Shown here: piece by piece, positions 54,070-63,038 of the stretch
Layout of the letters: each line of letters begins with the position of its first letter
How positions within the stretch are numbered: position 1 is the first letter of the stretch
From: Martelella sp. AD-3
GTDB lineage: Bacteria; Pseudomonadota; Alphaproteobacteria; Rhizobiales; Rhizobiaceae
DNA: 64,000 nt
Assembly: GCF_001578105.1 (NCBI RefSeq)
Contig: NZ_CP014275.1
Location: 1,364,001 to 1,428,000, forward strand
Reading direction: 5' to 3'
The notes under the pieces: generated by a model
Database searches by the model: none
What the model saw: the letters and a program-made list of their open reading frames with translations, nothing else
What the model was told of the DNA's origin: nothing
Program-made: the position numbers and the translations under genes

Positions 54070-54872
54070 CCGGAACAATCATGACTGAGAGCAGGCTCGA
54101 TACGGCAACGGAGCTTGCCAGGCGCGCCGGCAAGCTGGCTCTTGCCTATTTCGAGAACCGCGAGGAACTACTGGTGCGGCAAAAACGCCATGTGACCGAT
54201 CTGGTGTCCCAGGCGGATCTCGAAGTCGAAACGCTTATCCGGGACGGGCTTAACAGATCATTCCCGCTTGACGCGCAACTCGGCGAAGAACACGGCTTGA
54301 GCGAAGGCAGTTCCGGCGTGACCTGGGTAATTGATCCGATTGACGGCACGGCTCCCTACCTAAACGGCCTGCCAGGCTGGTGTGTGTCGATCGGCGCCTG
54401 TGACGAGGACGGCCCGATCCTCGGCGTGATCTATGTACCGGTCCTGAATGAGCTATTCATCGCGGCGCGAGGGCAAGGGGCTACGTTGAACGGCAAGCCC
54501 GTCCGCGCTCTGGACGGGGATCTCAGGTCCGGCCTGTTGGGTGTCGGTGCCAATGACCGCGTCTCCAGCGAGCGTGTCGGGCGCATGCTGGCCGAGCTGT
54601 CAGAGGCCGGGGCAGGGTGGGTCCGATACGGGTCGGGCGCCTTGATGCTGGCCTGGGTCGCCGCCGGTCGCCTCACCGGATACGTTGAACCGCGGATGAG
54701 CGCATGGGATTGCCTCGCAGGCTACTGCTTGATCCAGGAAGCTGGCGGGCGTGTGCTTGCCTTTCCGAACGGTCCCGGGCTGACCGCGCCAGCGCCAGTT
54801 CTAGGCGCGTGCGCGGGCGCATACGCGGAACTTGCCAGTATATGCGGGTTTGGCCAGTCGCCTGAATGGTAG
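54066..54872 (+). CDS. Inositol-monophosphatase-family phosphatase
   Basis: Mg-dependent phosphatase of 268 aa. A second methionine at residue 6 is an alternative start. It carries the family metal-site motifs GEEHG, DPIDGTAPYLNG and SAWDCLAGY. Members hydrolyse inositol phosphate, histidinol phosphate, fructose bisphosphate or similar. The ATGA overlap with the ATPase gene suggests that the transporter delivers a phosphorylated sugar or polyol that this enzyme dephosphorylates in the cytoplasm. Confidence 0.88.
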   Translation: MTGTIMTESRLDTATELARRAGKLALAYFENREELLVRQKRHVTDLVSQADLEVETLIRDGLNRSFPLDAQLGEEHGLSEGSSGVTWVIDPIDGTAPYLNGLPGWCVSIGACDEDGPILGVIYVPVLNELFIAARGQGATLNGKPVRALDGDLRSGLLGVGANDRVSSERVGRMLAELSEAGAGWVRYGSGALMLAWVAAGRLTGYVEPRMSAWDCLAGYCLIQEAGGRVLAFPNGPGLTAPAPVLGACAGAYAELASICGFGQSPEW

Positions 54873-54894
54873 CCCGCAGCTCTTCCCTTAACCA

Positions 54895-56252
54895 GATCGT
54901 GTCCCATGACGTGGTGTAGCTTAGACGACCACGGCTCATCCCAGAGGGGCGGATGAGTGTCAGCTTGCTGCTGGCAGGCTGATGAGCGGATCATCGCTCA
55001 TCGTGGCGATTGTCTCAAGTGTCATGTAGCGGGACCTCTGGACGGCCCATTCGTCGTTTTGCTCCAGGAGCAAGGCACCGACCAGTCTGACGATGGCGTC
55101 GTCGTTGGGGAAGATGCCAACGACTTCAGTGCGTCGCTTGATCTCGCCGTTGAGACGCTCGATCGGATTTGTCGAATGAAGCTTTGCCCAGTGCTGCCTG
55201 GGAAAGGTCATGTAGGCGAGCACGTCCTGTTCGGCGTTGTCCATGAGCGTGGCGAGTTTCGGCACCTTCGGCCTGATCTGGTCAGCGACATTGCGCCACT
55301 GGGTGCTCGCCGCCTCCGGCGTGTCCTGTGCAAACGCGGTGGCGATGAAGGCGGAGACGACGCGCCGCCCGCTCTTTCCGGCATGAGCCAATGCGTTTCT
55401 CATGAAGTGGACCCTGCAGCGCTGCCAGGTGGCGCAAAGCACCTTCGTCACGGCGGCCTTGATCCCCTCATGGGCATCGGAGACGACGAGCTTGACGCCG
55501 CGCAGCCCGCGCCTGGTCAGCTTTCGCAGGAACTCGGTCCAGATCGGCTCGGCTTCTGATGTTCCGATCTCCATGCCGAGCACTTCGCGCCGGCCGTCGG
55601 TGTTCACGCCCACCGCGATGATGACGGCGACTGAGACGATGCGCCCGCCGCGTCGGACCTTCAGATAGGTGGCATCAATCCAGAGGTAGGGCCATTCTCC
55701 TTCGATGGGCCTGTCCAGAAAGGCCTTCACCTTGTCGTCTATTTCCTCGCAAAGTCGCGAGACCTGGCTCTTGGAGATGCCCGACATGCCCATGGCTTTG
55801 ACGAGATCATCGACGGACCGGGTCGAAACGCCCTGGATATAGGCTTCCTGGATGACCGCCGTCAGAGCCTTCTCCGCCATCCGGCGTGGTTCGAGAAAGC
55901 TCGGAAAATAGCTGCCGGTGCGAAGCTTGGGGATGCGCAGCTCAACGGTGCCCGCTCGCGTTTCCCAGTCTCGATCGCGGTAGCCGTTGCGCTGGGCAAG
56001 CCGGAACGTGGTCTTCTCGCCGTATCCAGCGCCTGTCTTCGCGCTCACCTCCAGCGCCATCAGTTTCTCGGCTGCAAAGCCGATCATCTCACGCAGCAAA
56101 TCGGCATCAGCGCTCTTCTCAACAGCCAAGCGCAGGTTCATCATGTCGTCGGTCATCGGTGGTGTCCTTAAGGTTGGTTCTAAGCAACCCGACCCTACCG
56201 GAAATCACCGATGGCTATGAAATCCAGCTACACCACGTCATGGGACACGATC
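54895..56252 (-). mobile_element. IS256-family insertion sequence with 8-bp target duplication
   Basis: Inverted repeats of about 27 bp start GATCGTGTCCCATGACGTGG at 54895 and match in reverse up to 56252. The 8 bases CTTAACCA occur directly before (54887-54894) and after (56253-56260). The element is 1358 bp with one intact transposase gene. The exact duplication suggests a recent insertion. Confidence 0.93.
54960..56156 (-). CDS. IS256-family (mutator-type) transposase
   Basis: DDE transposase of 398 aa. The catalytic residues are in [29 protein letters not shown] and [16 protein letters not shown], with the family block [14 protein letters not shown] between them. It fills the IS between its inverted repeats and appears intact. 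A degraded piece of a related gene lies at 32038-32100. Confidence 0.94.
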   Translation of the reverse strand: MTDDMMNLRLAVEKSADADLLREMIGFAAEKLMALEVSAKTGAGYGEKTTFRLAQRNGYRDRDWETRAGTVELRIPKLRTGSYFPSFLEPRRMAEKALTAVIQEAYIQGVSTRSVDDLVKAMGMSGISKSQVSRLCEEIDDKVKAFLDRPIEGEWPYLWIDATYLKVRRGGRIVSVAVIIAVGVNTDGRREVLGMEIGTSEAEPIWTEFLRKLTRRGLRGVKLVVSDAHEGIKAAVTKVLCATWQRCRVHFMRNALAHAGKSGRRVVSAFIATAFAQDTPEAASTQWRNVADQIRPKVPKLATLMDNAEQDVLAYMTFPRQHWAKLHSTNPIERLNGEIKRRTEVVGIFPNDDAIVRLVGALLLEQNDEWAVQRSRYMTLETIATMSDDPLISLPAAS

Positions 56253-56472
56253 CTTAACCACGGATGTGAGTTGGCCTGAACGGTACAGCGTGTGCGAACC
56301 GAACCGTGCGGTTGCCCTGGCAAAGGAAGCCCGCAAAAGGTTGCAATGATGTTCAGAATAGAGTTTGCAAATGGACGATAACTCATTGATTTGTTTGTGT
56401 CGGCTTTGACGCTCTTTTTTAGAAAATTGCCTTGCGATCAAGTGTATTGGCAAAACTACGAAATTTTGGGGG

Positions 56473-56501
56473 GCGGGAGTTCGAATCTTCCCGAGCGCGC
56501 C
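56473..56501 (+). other. tRNA 3'-end-like sequence, possible att remnant
   Basis: GGGAG-TTCGAAT-CTTCC (56475-56491) forms a T-arm with one G-T pair, and it is followed by CGAGCGC, G and CC, the layout of an acceptor 3' strand. It resembles the end of an alphaproteobacterial tRNA-Arg rather than the tRNA-Leu at 2377. No 5' half is present. It abuts an integrase remnant, as expected at an old integration junction. Confidence 0.45.
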
Positions 56502-56502
56502 T

Positions 56503-56610
56503 TAAGGAATGGCCCGTGACGGATGCAATTTCTCCCAAGTTGCACCCGGCTTCGAACAGCATCGTCACGGTCGTTCCGCGTATGTCGTGAAAGTGAAGAT
56601 CGTCAAGGCC
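56503..56610 (-). pseudogene. Tyrosine recombinase C-terminal remnant
   Basis: The minus-strand codons read GLDDLHFHDIRGTTVTMLFE, then AGCNLGEIASVTGHSL, including the catalytic HxxR box (HDIR) and the TGH box. A stop codon lies directly upstream, and the frame runs into the tRNA-like sequence, so only about 36 family codons remain. Confidence 0.7.
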
Positions 56611-57072
56611 TCATCAGGCCGATGGCTGCGGGACCGTGAATGTCAAAGTCGCCTGATGTTCTTCAGCGCGAACCCGCTTTCCGGGCCAGTTGGGATGCGG
56701 TCAAGCGGCACATTGAGGTTCTGTTCAGGCACTTCGAATGACATCTCGTGTGTCATCAGGCGTGTTGCCTCGGCGACAAGTGCAACGGTCGCCTGCTCCC
56801 CCGGACAGCGGTGCGCGTTTGCCGCGTAGCGGGTTCGTGCATCGCCCGATCACGGCCATCACAGTTGCTTACGCAGACCGATAGCTTTCGAAAAATCGGC
56901 GGACTGATCTGAGTGTCCGGAGTTAGGCCGTAAATACGCCGCCCATGCCGACGAAGGGTTCGGCGTAGCCGCGGCCCGACTTGGCCGGCCACGGCGGAAA
57001 ATATCTCGAGGACGCTTGCAAAAGGAACAAAAACAGAACATAATAAAAACATAAAGCGAAACGGAGGCGAAA
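56611..57072. other. Stretch with no recognisable gene
   Basis: About 460 bases with no convincing coding frame. The last 70 bases are A-rich and lead to the small gene at 57073, so the promoter for that gene and perhaps dnaE is probably here. The accessory-to-core junction should also lie in this stretch. Confidence 0.5.
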
Positions 57073-57159
57073 ATGACAGAAATTTTGCGCGATGTGGCGG
57101 CATTCTTCTCGATCACGCTGTTCCTGACCAGCATGGCGCTGATCGTCAGCTCAATGTAG
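57073..57159 (+). CDS. 28-aa membrane peptide upstream of dnaE
   Basis: The frame starts behind ACGGAGG and begins MTEILRDVAAFFSITLFLTS; the whole product is 28 residues with a single membrane span. It lies 117 bases before dnaE. The ideal ribosome site and the composition favour a real small protein. The role is unknown. Confidence 0.55.
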   Translation: MTEILRDVAAFFSITLFLTSMALIVSSM

Positions 57160-57276
57160 ATACGCCCGCCACCTCACAGCGGTGCGAGCTTTCTGTGCAT
57201 ATGTTTTGTTGGCGTTGCGCGGGCCGGGCCGGCCTGCGAGGATCAGGATCCATGGTAAGGCACGACGGAGCAGGCA

Positions 57277-60200
57277 ATGGCAGATGTGATCGGACACGGC
57301 GGCGATGACCGGTCGGGCGGGGCAGCGGTTCGATTCGTTCACCTGAGAACCCACTCGGCCTATTCCCTTCTTGAGGGAGCCTTGCCGCTCAAGAAAATCC
57401 TGAAGCTTGCCCTTGATGACCGGCAGCCGGCAGTCGCCGTCACCGACACGAACAATCTGTTCGGCGCGCTCGAATTTTCGCAGAAGGCGATCGGGGAGGG
57501 GCTGCAGCCGATTATCGGCTGTCAGCTGTCGATCGACATGGAAGACGGCGGCGAGGGCGATCGGCGCGGCGGGTCCCACCTCCCGGCAAAATTGCCGGCG
57601 ATCGTTGTTCTCGTGGCCAATGAAACGGGCTATGCGAACCTCATGCACCTCGTCAGCGAGGCCTATCTTGGCGGCGAGGCGCATGACAGCATCTATATCC
57701 GGAAGTCCTGGCTGGAAGGCCGGGCGGACGGTCTGATCGCTCTGACCGGTGGGCCGGGCGGTCCGATCGACCAAGCGCTCGCCTCGGGTTTCGAGGCCAA
57801 GGCGCGCGAGCGTCTGGAAGCGCTCAAGACGCTTTTCGGCGACCGGTTGTATGTCGAATTGCAGCGTCAGGGTGCTTTTGATCTCCAGCGCGAACGCCAT
57901 GTGATCAATCTGGCCTATGAGCTTGAACTTCCGCTGGTGGCAACCAATGAGCCTTTTTTCCCGGCGCGCGAGGATTTCGAGGCGCATGACGCGCTGATGG
58001 CCGTCGCGCATAATGCCATTGTCTCCGACGACCGGCGTTTTAGGCTGACGCCGGACCACTTCATGAAAACGCAGGCGGAAATGGCGGAACTGTTTTCCGA
58101 CCTTCCCGAGGCGCTCGACAATACGGTCGAGATCGCACGGCGCTGCGGCTTCATCCTGCAGACGCGCAGTCCGATCCTGCCGCGCTTCACCGGCGCTTCC
58201 GACGATCCGGAGGAGGCCGAGCGGGCCGAGGCGCTCGAGTTGCGTCGACAGGCCGTCGAGGGGCTCGAGGCGCGGCTCTCCCATGTGGGGCTGAGCGAGG
58301 GGCACAGTCGCCAGGATTATGTCGAGCGGCTCGACTATGAACTGGGCATCATCGAGAGCATGAAGTTTCCCGGCTACTTCCTGATCGTTGCCGACTTCAT
58401 CAAATGGGCCAAGGAACATGATATTCCCGTCGGTCCGGGCCGCGGCTCGGGCGCGGGCTCGCTTGTCGCCTATGCGTTGACGATTACCGATGTCGACCCG
58501 CTGCGCTTCTCGCTTCTGTTCGAACGCTTTCTCAACCCCGAGCGCGTGTCGATGCCGGACTTCGATATCGATTTCTGTCAGGACCGGCGCGAGGAGGTGA
58601 TCCGCTACGTTCAGCAGAAATACGGACGCGCCCAGGTGGCGCAGATCATCACTTTCGGGTCGCTGCAGGCGCGTGCCGCCCTGCGCGATGTCGGCCGCGT
58701 ACTGGAAATGCCTTACGGGCAGGTCGACCGGATCAGCAAGCTCGTGCCCAACAATCCGGCCAATCCGGTCACGCTTGCCAAGGCGATCGAGGACGAGCCG
58801 AAATTCCAGGAGGCCGCCGAAGAAGAGCCGATCGTCGGGCGTCTGCTGGCGATCGCGCAGAAGATCGAGGGGCTCTACCGGCATGCCTCGACCCATGCCG
58901 CCGGGATCGTGATCGGCGACCGGCCGCTTTCGCGACTGGTGCCGATGTATCGCGATCCGCGCTCGGACATGCCGGTCACGCAGTTCAACATGAAATGGGT
59001 GGAGCAGGCCGGTCTCGTGAAGTTCGACTTTCTCGGGTTGAAGACGCTGACGGTGTTGAAGACGGCGGTCGACTTCATCGCTCGGCGCGACATCAAGGTC
59101 GACCTGTCGCTGGTTCCGCTCGATGATCACGACACCTATGACATGCTGGCCCGCGGCGAGACAGTCGGCGTGTTCCAGGTGGAAAGCGCCGGCATGCGCA
59201 AGGCGCTGATCGGGATGAGGCCGGACCGCATCGAGGACCTGATCGCCCTTGTCGCGCTTTATCGGCCGGGGCCGATGGAAAACATCCCCGTCTATAATGC
59301 GCGCAAGCACGGCGAGGAGGAGATCGAGTCGGTGCATCCGATGATCGATCATCTTCTCGCCGAGACCCAGGGCGTTATCATCTACCAGGAACAGGTGATG
59401 CAGGTGGCGCAGGTGCTTTCGGGCTATTCGCTCGGTGAGGCCGACCTTCTGCGCCGCGCGATGGGCAAGAAGATCAAGGAGCAGATGGACAAGCAGCGCG
59501 TCCGTTTCGTCGAGGGCGCGGTCGAAAAGGGCGTCAAGAAGCAGCGCGCGGACGAGATCTTCGATCTTCTGGCGAAATTCGCCAATTACGGCTTCAACAA
59601 GTCGCATGCCGCGGCCTACGCCATCGTCTCTTATCATACTGCCTTTCTGAAGGCGCATTATCCGGTGGAGTTCCTTGCCGCGTCGATGACGCTCGACATG
59701 GCCAATACCGAAAAGCTGAACGATTTTCGGCACGACGCCCGAAGGCTCGGCATCGAGGTGGTGGCGCCGTCGATCCAGACGAGCCACCGGCATTTCGAGC
59801 CGGGCGAGGACCGGATCTACTATGCGCTTGCCGCCATCAAGGGCGTCGGCGATGCGGCCGTCGATCATATCGTCGCGGCGCGCGGCGAGAGGCCCTTTGT
59901 CGATCTTGAGGATTTCTGCCAGCGCATTGACCCCAAGCTCGTCAACCGCCGGGTTCTGGAGAGCCTGATCTGCGCCGGCGCGTTTGATTGTTTCGGCCAT
60001 GACCGCGCGGCGCTTCTGGCCGGACTCGATCGCATCATCGGCCTTGCCCAGCGAACCCAGGAGGATCGCGCCAGCGGCCAGGCCGATATCTTCGGAAGCG
60101 CCGGCCAGGTCTCCAAGATCGTGCTCCCGGACTATACGCCGCTTTCCGACTCCGAACGGCTGATGCGCGAGTACCAGATGCTCGGCTTCTATCAGACGGC

Positions 60201-60768
60201 CCATCCGCTCGATGCCTATGCCGATATTCTGGCGAAGATGCGCGTTCAGGCTTTCTCGGCCTTCCAGCTTTCGGTGAAGAACGGTTCGGACCGCGGCCGG
60301 CTCGCGGGCACCGTGGTGGCCAAGCAGGAACGCAAGACCCGGACCGGCAACCGCATGGGCATCGTTACCTTTTCAGATGCCACCGGCCAGTTCGAGGCGG
60401 TGCTGTTTTCGGAGATGCTCTATCAGTACCGTGATCTGCTGGAACCCGGCACATCGGTCGTCATCACCGTTTCCGCCGAAATGCGGCCGGAAGGGATCGG
60501 CATGCGCATCCAGACGGTCCAGTCGCTCGAGGAGGAGGCGGTGCGCCAGCAAAGCGCGATGCGGATATTCCTGCGCGACGATTCGCCGATCGCCTCGCTC
60601 GCGCGCCACCTGAATGAGAATGGCGAGGGCCTGGTGTCGTTTGTCGTCATCCAGGATCACGGTCTTCGCGAGATCGAGGTCGAGTTGCCGGGCAAGTATC
60701 GCCTGTCGCCCGAGGTGGCCTCGGCCATGCGGGCCGTCGCCGGCGTCGTGGACGTGGAACTGGTCTGA
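57277..60768 (+). CDS. dnaE: DNA polymerase III alpha subunit
   Basis: Replicative polymerase of 1163 aa, the usual DnaE1 length. The PHP domain starts at VRFVHLRTHSAYSLLEGALP. The polymerase core has GPGRGSGAGSLVAYAL and the catalytic aspartates in MPDFDIDFCQDRR (about residues 426-438). Finger and tau-binding regions follow, with NYGFNKSHAAAYAIVSYHTA, then helix-hairpin-helix residues AAIKGVGDAAVDHIV and a C-terminal OB fold (GRLAGTVVAKQERKTRTGN). The gene is intact. It marks the return to core chromosome. Confidence 0.97.
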   Translation: MADVIGHGGDDRSGGAAVRFVHLRTHSAYSLLEGALPLKKILKLALDDRQPAVAVTDTNNLFGALEFSQKAIGEGLQPIIGCQLSIDMEDGGEGDRRGGSHLPAKLPAIVVLVANETGYANLMHLVSEAYLGGEAHDSIYIRKSWLEGRADGLIALTGGPGGPIDQALASGFEAKARERLEALKTLFGDRLYVELQRQGAFDLQRERHVINLAYELELPLVATNEPFFPAREDFEAHDALMAVAHNAIVSDDRRFRLTPDHFMKTQAEMAELFSDLPEALDNTVEIARRCGFILQTRSPILPRFTGASDDPEEAERAEALELRRQAVEGLEARLSHVGLSEGHSRQDYVERLDYELGIIESMKFPGYFLIVADFIKWAKEHDIPVGPGRGSGAGSLVAYALTITDVDPLRFSLLFERFLNPERVSMPDFDIDFCQDRREEVIRYVQQKYGRAQVAQIITFGSLQARAALRDVGRVLEMPYGQVDRISKLVPNNPANPVTLAKAIEDEPKFQEAAEEEPIVGRLLAIAQKIEGLYRHASTHAAGIVIGDRPLSRLVPMYRDPRSDMPVTQFNMKWVEQAGLVKFDFLGLKTLTVLKTAVDFIARRDIKVDLSLVPLDDHDTYDMLARGETVGVFQVESAGMRKALIGMRPDRIEDLIALVALYRPGPMENIPVYNARKHGEEEIESVHPMIDHLLAETQGVIIYQEQVMQVAQVLSGYSLGEADLLRRAMGKKIKEQMDKQRVRFVEGAVEKGVKKQRADEIFDLLAKFANYGFNKSHAAAYAIVSYHTAFLKAHYPVEFLAASMTLDMANTEKLNDFRHDARRLGIEVVAPSIQTSHRHFEPGEDRIYYALAAIKGVGDAAVDHIVAARGERPFVDLEDFCQRIDPKLVNRRVLESLICAGAFDCFGHDRAALLAGLDRIIGLAQRTQEDRASGQADIFGSAGQVSKIVLPDYTPLSDSERLMREYQMLGFYQTAHPLDAYADILAKMRVQAFSAFQLSVKNGSDRGRLAGTVVAKQERKTRTGNRMGIVTFSDATGQFEAVLFSEMLYQYRDLLEPGTSVVITVSAEMRPEGIGMRIQTVQSLEEEAVRQQSAMRIFLRDDSPIASLARHLNENGEGLVSFVVIQDHGLREIEVELPGKYRLSPEVASAMRAVAGVVDVELV

Positions 60769-60777
60769 AGCCTTAAG

Positions 60778-60795
60778 CCGGGGCGGCGGCCCCGG
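60778..60795 (+). terminator. GC-rich hairpin after dnaE
   Basis: CCGGGGC (60778-60784) and GCCCCGG (60789-60795) pair around a 4-base loop, starting 10 bases after the dnaE stop. There is no T-run, so it may stabilise or terminate the transcript only weakly. From here to 61145 I see no gene. Confidence 0.4.
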
Positions 60796-61145
60796 AAACT
60801 GGCAAGGGCGGACCGTTTGATGATGGCGCCGGGGGACGCGGCGCATTGGCTTTACGGGTCTCGTTCATCCGTGCGGCAGACGGCATGCACGGTGATTCCC
60901 GTCGAAATCGCGTGCGGACGGCAGGCTGTTGCGGGCGAATGGCGTGTTGCGACGGACGGATTTTCGCCTGGAAAGGCCTTCTTCAGGCAGATTCGTTCGT
61001 TCCCGACTGCGATCCGACGCCTGTTTCGCTCTTGTTTTCTTTACCTTTTGTAAAGATTTGCCGCTCCGGAGGGGGTACTTGTTGCCAATCCGCAACAGCA
61101 AGCAGGTAAGGACGGCCTGAAGACGACAAACCGGATGATTGGTGA

Positions 61146-61173
61146 TTGCGATCGTGACGCGGTCTTGTATGTT
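61146..61173 (+). promoter_or_regulatory. Possible promoter of the porin gene
   Basis: TTGCGA (61146-61151) and TATGTT (61168-61173) are 16 bases apart and give a leader of about 105 bases before the porin start. The match is moderate. Confidence 0.35.
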
Positions 61174-61285
61174 CAACCTCGGAAGTGAGGGCGAGACGGC
61201 CCGGTCTTCTTGAAACCAGGGGATGGGGCAGGGAACGCCTCGGCGAAAATCCCAGACCCGCTTTAAACCTTATTTGGAGGTCATT

Positions 61286-62380
61286 ATGAACGTGAAGAGC
61301 CTTCTCCTCGGCTCCGCTGCAGCAGTTGCAGCAGCTTCCGGCGCTCAGGCTGCCGACCCGGTTGTGGTCATCGAGCCTGTAGCTGCCAACTATGTTGAAG
61401 TCTGCGACACCTTCGGTGCCGGCTACTTCTACATCCCGGGCACCGAAACCTGCCTCGATATCGGCGGTTACGTCCGTTTCCAGGTTAGCGCCCTGAGCAA
61501 GACGACCCCGCAGTGGGCCGCTGGTCAGCCGAGCACCTGGGACGTTTTCACCAAGGCTCAGATTGACATCGCCAGCAAGACGGAAACCGAACTCGGTGTC
61601 CTGACCGGCGTCATCAAGATGAACGCTGAAGCGCACAGCGCCGGCGGTTCGGGCACGACCTTCGGTCTCGACCAGACCTATCTCGCTCTCGGCGGCTTCC
61701 AGGCCGGTTATTTCCAGAGCTACTGGGATGAAGGTCTTGTCGGCGAAATCGACGACCTGTCGGGCAACACCAAGTTCAACTCGATGCGTTACGTCTTCAC
61801 GGGCGACGGCTTCGTAGCCGGTCTCTCGCTTGACGCTCTGACCGCTTCGCAGGTTGGCTACACCGGCGACCCTGACCTGGCTCGCCTCGGCGTTTCCGGT
61901 CGCGTTGGCTTCCAGGCCGGCGGCATTGGCTTCAAGGTTGACGGTGGCTACGACACCTTCAACGAAGACGGTTCGGTTCGTGCGATGACGAGCCTTGCTC
62001 TCGGCCCGGGTCAGCTTGACCTCGGTGCTTCGTGGGCTTCGGGCTGGAACGCCTATGCCAACACCTTCGATGACTGGTTCGACAGCTATCCCTTTGCTGG
62101 CGCTCCGGCTCCGAACTCGATCTACGCCGAATGGCAGCTGGCTGCCGGTTACGCTCTTGACGTCACCGACAAGTTCACCATCACGCCGGCTATCCAGTGG
62201 ACCTCGGTCAACATCCCGACGGCTTCGAACAAGAGCTTCTACACCTTCGGCGCTCTGTTCGACTACGAGATTGTTGACGGCCTGTCCGCCAAGGTCAACT
62301 TCGACTATGCCGACCTGCCGGACTCCTACTTCAAGGACGACACTTGGGGTGGTTGGTTCCGTCTGCAGCGCGACTTCTAA
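61286..62380 (+). CDS. Outer-membrane porin (Omp2/RopA type)
   Basis: Porin of 364 aa. The ATG at 61286 follows TTGGAGG. The signal peptide is MNVKSLLLGSAAAVAAASGA, cut after AQA. The mature start (DPVVVIEPVAANYVEVCDTF, then GYFYIPGTETCLDIGGYVRF) is the signature of the rhizobial/Brucella Porin_2 family, and the protein ends in the C-terminal Phe needed for outer-membrane assembly. Codon use is strongly biased, as in highly expressed genes. A good terminator follows. Confidence 0.95.
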   Translation: MNVKSLLLGSAAAVAAASGAQAADPVVVIEPVAANYVEVCDTFGAGYFYIPGTETCLDIGGYVRFQVSALSKTTPQWAAGQPSTWDVFTKAQIDIASKTETELGVLTGVIKMNAEAHSAGGSGTTFGLDQTYLALGGFQAGYFQSYWDEGLVGEIDDLSGNTKFNSMRYVFTGDGFVAGLSLDALTASQVGYTGDPDLARLGVSGRVGFQAGGIGFKVDGGYDTFNEDGSVRAMTSLALGPGQLDLGASWASGWNAYANTFDDWFDSYPFAGAPAPNSIYAEWQLAAGYALDVTDKFTITPAIQWTSVNIPTASNKSFYTFGALFDYEIVDGLSAKVNFDYADLPDSYFKDDTWGGWFRLQRDF

Positions 62381-62404
62381 GAAGCGCTCAGGTCTAGTTT
62401 TGAG

Positions 62405-62432
62405 AAACCCGGTCCTTGCGGCCGGGTTTTTC
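62405..62432 (+). terminator. Rho-independent terminator of the porin gene
   Basis: AAACCCGG (62405-62412) and CCGGGTTT (62422-62429) form an 8-bp stem followed by further T residues, 25 bases after the porin stop. Confidence 0.85.
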
Positions 62433-62602
62433 TGTTTTCGGATTGCGCATGGGCAGGGCGCAACCTGCACGACGGCCCTTCTTTCCGGCAATGGCAGCCT
62501 TGCGCATCCGGACGCGCCGAATGCGTGGCCGGCATCGCTGCCCGGAGGCGGCGCGCCCGGGCTATTCCGCTTCTCTATGTTCGCGCGCGTGAGGGGGGGG
62601 GC

Positions 62603-62689
62603 TGGTGCGGACGGCGGGGCTCGAACCCGCATGACCAATCGGTCGAGGGATTTTAAGTCCCTTGCGTCTACCTGTTTCGCCACGTCCGC
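62603..62689 (-). tRNA. tRNA-Leu (anticodon UAA)
   Basis: On the minus strand the acceptor GCGGACG pairs with CGTCCGC, followed by A and an encoded CCA. The anticodon loop CTTAAAA gives anticodon TAA, a long variable arm follows, and the T-arm has GCGGG-TTCGAGC-CCCGC. The length is 87 nt. No integrase lies next to this gene. Confidence 0.96.
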
Positions 62690-63038
62690 TTCGGCCAAGA
62701 GCTTTATTATGGCGATGGTCTTTAGGCAACACTTGATCGCGGTTCTTCCGGCGCGGCCAAAGGGCGTTCGCCGGTGATGCTGTCTTAACCTTGTTGCGGA
62801 CAAGTGTTTGGTTTGGCCTCGTTTTCAGACTCAAACTTGCAAGTGTGTCGCTTGCGTCACAGTAATTCAGCAGAATTTCACATAAAAGCATTTGGCGGAA
62901 GGCCGTCCATTTCCCGCCACAAAGGAGGAGCATCAGAAGGGTCTGGTGCCGTTGTCGGCGAACCAGGGTTTTCGGTCCGGCCGTGGGTCGGCGCCGCCGG
63001 CGTTTTTGCCGGGCAGGTGTGTCCGGTCAGGTGTTTCG
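62690..63038. other. Intergenic region between tRNA-Leu and exoR
   Basis: About 350 bases that should hold the divergent promoters of the tRNA and exoR genes. I see no gene or clear operator. Confidence 0.5.

Noticed and set aside
56261..56335. A second integrase fragment just right of IS256
   Set aside because: One frame reads AVALAKEARKRLQ, slightly like P4-type integrases, but the match is too short to call.
56473..56501. This sequence as the right attachment site of the tRNA-Leu prophage
   Set aside because: It matches the tRNA-Leu(UAG) 3' end at only about 19 of 28 positions, mostly in bases shared by all T-arms, so it is not the partner site.
57151..60204. A 1017-codon open frame on the minus strand opposite dnaE
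   Set aside because: It is the antisense shadow of a high-GC gene with strong codon bias. The opposite strand encodes an intact, fully recognisable DnaE.
60983..62803. A 606-codon minus-strand frame opposite the porin
   Set aside because: It lies antisense to a highly biased porin gene and crosses a tRNA gene. Its translation shows no family features.
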